This document shows, piece by piece, positions 60,621-64,000 of a stretch of 64,000 nt of DNA (position 1 is the stretch's first letter; every line of letters begins with the position of its first letter). The translations under genes and the position numbers were made by a program. Source of the DNA: Lichenostomus cassidix (taxonomy: Eukaryota > Chordata > Aves > Passeriformes > Meliphagidae); the NCBI GenBank assembly GCA_008360975.2, contig CM039182.1, positions 91,657,405 to 91,721,404 on the forward strand, read 5' to 3'. Below the pieces are notes generated by a model that was given only the letters and a program-made list of their open reading frames with translations, was not told the origin of the DNA and did no database searches.

Positions 60621-63600
60621 TACTGCTCTGGTTTCACTTTTTTTCTCCATCTTTTCTTCATCGCTTCTTCCTATAATCCTATTAACTAGTATTTCAGCTT
60701 TCTAGGGTTAAGCTTTCCTTCTACATTTGTATTTCACACACTTGAGTTCCTATCCTCCCTGGCATTAGTGTAACAATTACCTTTTAAAAAGTGATATGTA
60801 ATATAACTGGGGTGAGTGTTGGGGTTAAGGCATAGGAAAAGAGGAGTAACAGGTTCCCAGTACTCGTAATTTGCAATCTATCAAACTAAAAAAATATGAA
60901 CATGCCTTAAAAGACTCATAGCAATTAAGCATCATTTACAAATGTAAGCAAAACTATATGATCCAGTTATGGTCATTTATCATTATTATGAACAGGATAA
61001 ACAAGAAAGGGAGATAGACCTACAGGTGATCAGGAAGAGTGAATAGACTATAATTATACTACTTTTTCTCAAAAATTCATTGCAAAATTATGTGCAATAA
61101 TTATACCACGGTTTTACTGAAACCAAAAATGAATTTTAAAATATCCTTTACTTACACTGATTACATTCTACAATCCTTTCTATGGACCTAAGAGGATAAA
61201 ATCAGATAAAGACACCAATGTTTCTGTGCTAATCTTCCAACAGAATGCCCTACTAGCTATTGTTGAACAGCAATTAACGACCACAAAGAAAATCCAAAGG
61301 AATAACAATTCTGTGGTCTCCAGAGGGCAAAAGCAGATGCTGCATTCTGATTTCTCCCTATCTTGTGCTGTCTCCAAGTGGGCTTTTCAAAATTTGGGAG
61401 GCCACAGACCAGAAACATGGTCTCCAAAAGGCCTGCAGGGTTCAGGAAGTGATGCCTCGTTTTGAACTCATCCTCCCACGCTTATCTCTACGTCCCATTC
61501 CAAGTCTTTTTCCCTGCCAATAGCACCTGAGTCAGGGACTGGAGAGGGCATTTGCCAGCTTCAGGGGAAGCTCTTATTAAGCCAGGAATGACCTGCCATG
61601 CCCAGGAATAGCTCATCACAACTAGGTGCCTGGATTACAGGATGGTTGAAGTGACTCCTGACGGATCCTGTGTTATCCAGATGCTCTACTCACACATACT
61701 GATTCTTGCTTATGCTAGCAGCTGCACCTACTTGTCCAGGGGGCTGTGGTGCTGGATTCAGGTAATGGAGAGGGAATCATCCCTGTCTAGCTGAACTGCT
61801 ACATCCTGGAACATTATTTTTATGAAGGGCATTTCTCAGACACAATAAGCAGTAAAACAATACTGAGATTTTAAGTGACTTCTTAAAATCTTCCACTGTA
61901 AGTATGGCACAGTTCAGATTTTTTTGTCAAGTTGTAACTGGTATCTTCACTCTAAAAATTCTATTAAAACATGATTCTTCAAGGAGCAACATTAAAGCAA
62001 GCATGATTAAAGAATTCACTGTGATAGCCATGAGGGACTCTCATCTGTCTGTATCTTAAGCTCTCTTTCCTCCCTCTGTTGCCTGAAAGAAGCATCTTTT
62101 CACCCCAGTTTTTCTAGAAAGTTTTCATGATGAGGAATAATCAAGGACACAGTTCTGGTAAGTAGGTGGCTTCTGTGCAGAGCTCTTCTTCATTGCTCTT
62201 GCCAAGATGAATAGTGCTGTCCCACTCTTCCTTGCCCAGCATTTTACTGCTGGGGAAGTGTAAGCCCCAAAATGTGATTTATTAACCTGCTAAACAACAG
62301 AGCCAAATGCTGTAGAGATCCTGCTGTCAGCATCCAGCACAGTAGCTAGAGGAAGGTTTGTTCTCTCATCTAATCTCAATGATCACTACTGATGTGAGTC
62401 ATGTTTCCCACACTCTCACCGATTTCTCACCTGTGTGATGTCTGAAAGGGGATTTTAGGCACCATCTCCTGCCCCAATTACTCACACAGAGCTAGCACCC
62501 TTATGCACAGACAGATCCAGTAATTAGACATCTGTCACACCTCAGGCTTTAAATACTCCAACTTTTTTGCATGTAGGATTTCATAAAACAACCTTGGATT
62601 TCCTGAAGGTGCAGTGCAACCACGGCAAATTTTGGTTGGCACATTTTTGGGCACTGAAAGTGATTTTTATTTATTAGCTTGGGTTTTTTAAGTCCTTAAG
62701 GAGTAGAGTTTCTTTTAGGCAAGTACACGTAAAAGCAGGAAAGCAACAGGCAGTGCGAGCCTGAATCTCACAGAGAGACAAGATCTTTAAAATAGTATTT
62801 CCGCTCCTTTTGAGGCTACAGCCTGTGGTTTCATCTGAGGTACCTGTGTGGCAACCTATTCAAATGAGCCTACAGTCTTGTATGTTAAAAGATATGTGAA
62901 GGAAAGAGGAATTTCCAGTGGAAAATGTGATTGAATGGAGAGACGTTCACTTGGACAATCTCTTACCAAAGCTCAGCAACCAACTAGTGGTATCTGCCAG
63001 TCTCTTTTTCCACGCCATGAGGCACTCTGTCTTTACTGCTTACATCAATTAGAACTCATAATGTCATTACTGGGCACATCAAAGCATCACGCCTCCCTTC
63101 AGAAAGGCTCATAAGTCTGCCCCCTCACATTGTGGTCTGCGAGGAACTATGAATCCTCCAGCAGTTAGTGGTGTGTTTCACACCTCAGCTCTGGGCCCTG
63201 AGCAGTGTTTTTAGGCTCTTATAGCCCTGACAATTAGACACCATTCCTTAGGAACCCTGAGGCTTAGTCAAACATTCTCTTTTTTTCATATTAATAAGAA
63301 CTACTTTTAGAACACGATGCTCACAATTTAGAATATAGTTAAGAAAATAACTCATCTATTAACTGAATATTTCTAGACTGAGGTAATAGTACAAGACATT
63401 GTAAGTATATATGCATTTACAGACTTTTAAATCAATTGTTCTAAAAATTGGCATGTGGGATTTTTAATCTCCCAGGTAACTTGTATGTGCAAGTATAACT
63501 ATTGGAACCACAAGGATGTTTTGTAAGCATCAAGCTCTATTCCAGGTACAGGTACTAATTATAACAATAACTGAATTTGTCAACATGCCACTGATGCTTA

Positions 63601-64000
63601 AGGGAAATGTCAGATGAGACAGGGCCAATTTGAAAAGGACAAAGGGAATGTAAATATTATGGTTTGAGGTTTGAGGGTTTTGTTTGGGTTTTTTTTCAGT
63701 GTTATACCATTGCTTTTGGCTTCACTTCCATTATATGGTCAGTTTTCTGATCTCCTGACTGTGTGTAGGGGTGCTAGAGACACCACAAGAGAAGTGACAA
63801 GAATGTGTAACTGGGGGGAGATAGTCAGCAGTGGTCCCAACTTAAATGTTGTTTATCTGCAGCCTGAGTTTACAGTTTGTGAAATTATTCAGGGAAGTGC
63901 AATGAAAGGATAGAAGTGAGAGGTCAGTGCTCAATATGTATTTTACATATCTTGTCTTTGGGGACTGAGGCACCTCTGCCTGCTTGCTTTGAACATCCAT
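60621..64000. other. Non-coding stretch, no gene recognised
   Basis: AT-rich sequence without recognisable repeats, exons or RNA genes up to the window end. Confidence 0.5.

Overview
This window looks like avian nuclear DNA, either an intergenic stretch or a large intron. The evidence is repeat content: about ten 3' fragments of CR1-type LINEs ending in the ATTCTATG-type repeat, a solo LTR whose sequence I recognise as a widespread bird LTR family, and a class I endogenous retrovirus (ERV). The background is AT-rich. Open frames outside the repeats are short and carry no domain I can recognise. I found no host exon, tRNA or rRNA gene that I could defend.

Layout: 1-8840 is unremarkable non-coding DNA with a 22-bp perfect palindrome at 4421-4442 and an A22 tract at 6996-7017. 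A solo LTR on the minus strand fills 8841-9414. A (TTCC)n array lies at 14626-14782 and a CR1 fragment at about 15018-15098. The main object is a provirus at 16182-21687 on the plus strand. From 21.7 to 64 kb the window is non-coding, punctuated by CR1 fragments (24.1, 35.3, 40.8, 43.0, 43.4, 47.4, 48.9, 51.8, 55.6 and 58.2-60.6 kb). It also holds a G-quadruplex motif (31.63 kb), a pyrimidine-biased kilobase (38.7-39.95 kb), an A-rich block abutting an isolated CpG-dense islet (42.44-42.86 kb), and an LTR- or promoter-like element at 52.24-52.56 kb.

The provirus has two LTRs of about 420 bp, an 18/18 match to a tRNA-His primer-binding site, a CpG-rich leader with good splice donors, a polypurine tract, and remnants of gag, pol and env in gammaretrovirus-like order. 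Gag and pol lie in one frame separated by a UAG codon, the gammaretroviral readthrough layout. The element is only 5.5 kb. Matrix and part of capsid, protease, the reverse transcriptase catalytic region, the integrase zinc finger, and the envelope region from the end of SU through the TM ectodomain are missing, and frameshifts and stops break what remains. No protein for entry or replication is intact.

The most interesting feature is an uninterrupted 284-codon frame (19413-20267) between integrase and envelope, where simple gammaretroviruses normally have no gene. It encodes a protein with 26 cysteines in CxxC-like clusters followed by an arginine-rich segment, a composition that suggests a zinc-binding, nucleic-acid-associated accessory protein. 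Its 3' end overlaps, in another frame, an unusually long basic leader of the env frame. I do not recognise the family. It is the best candidate here for something undescribed.
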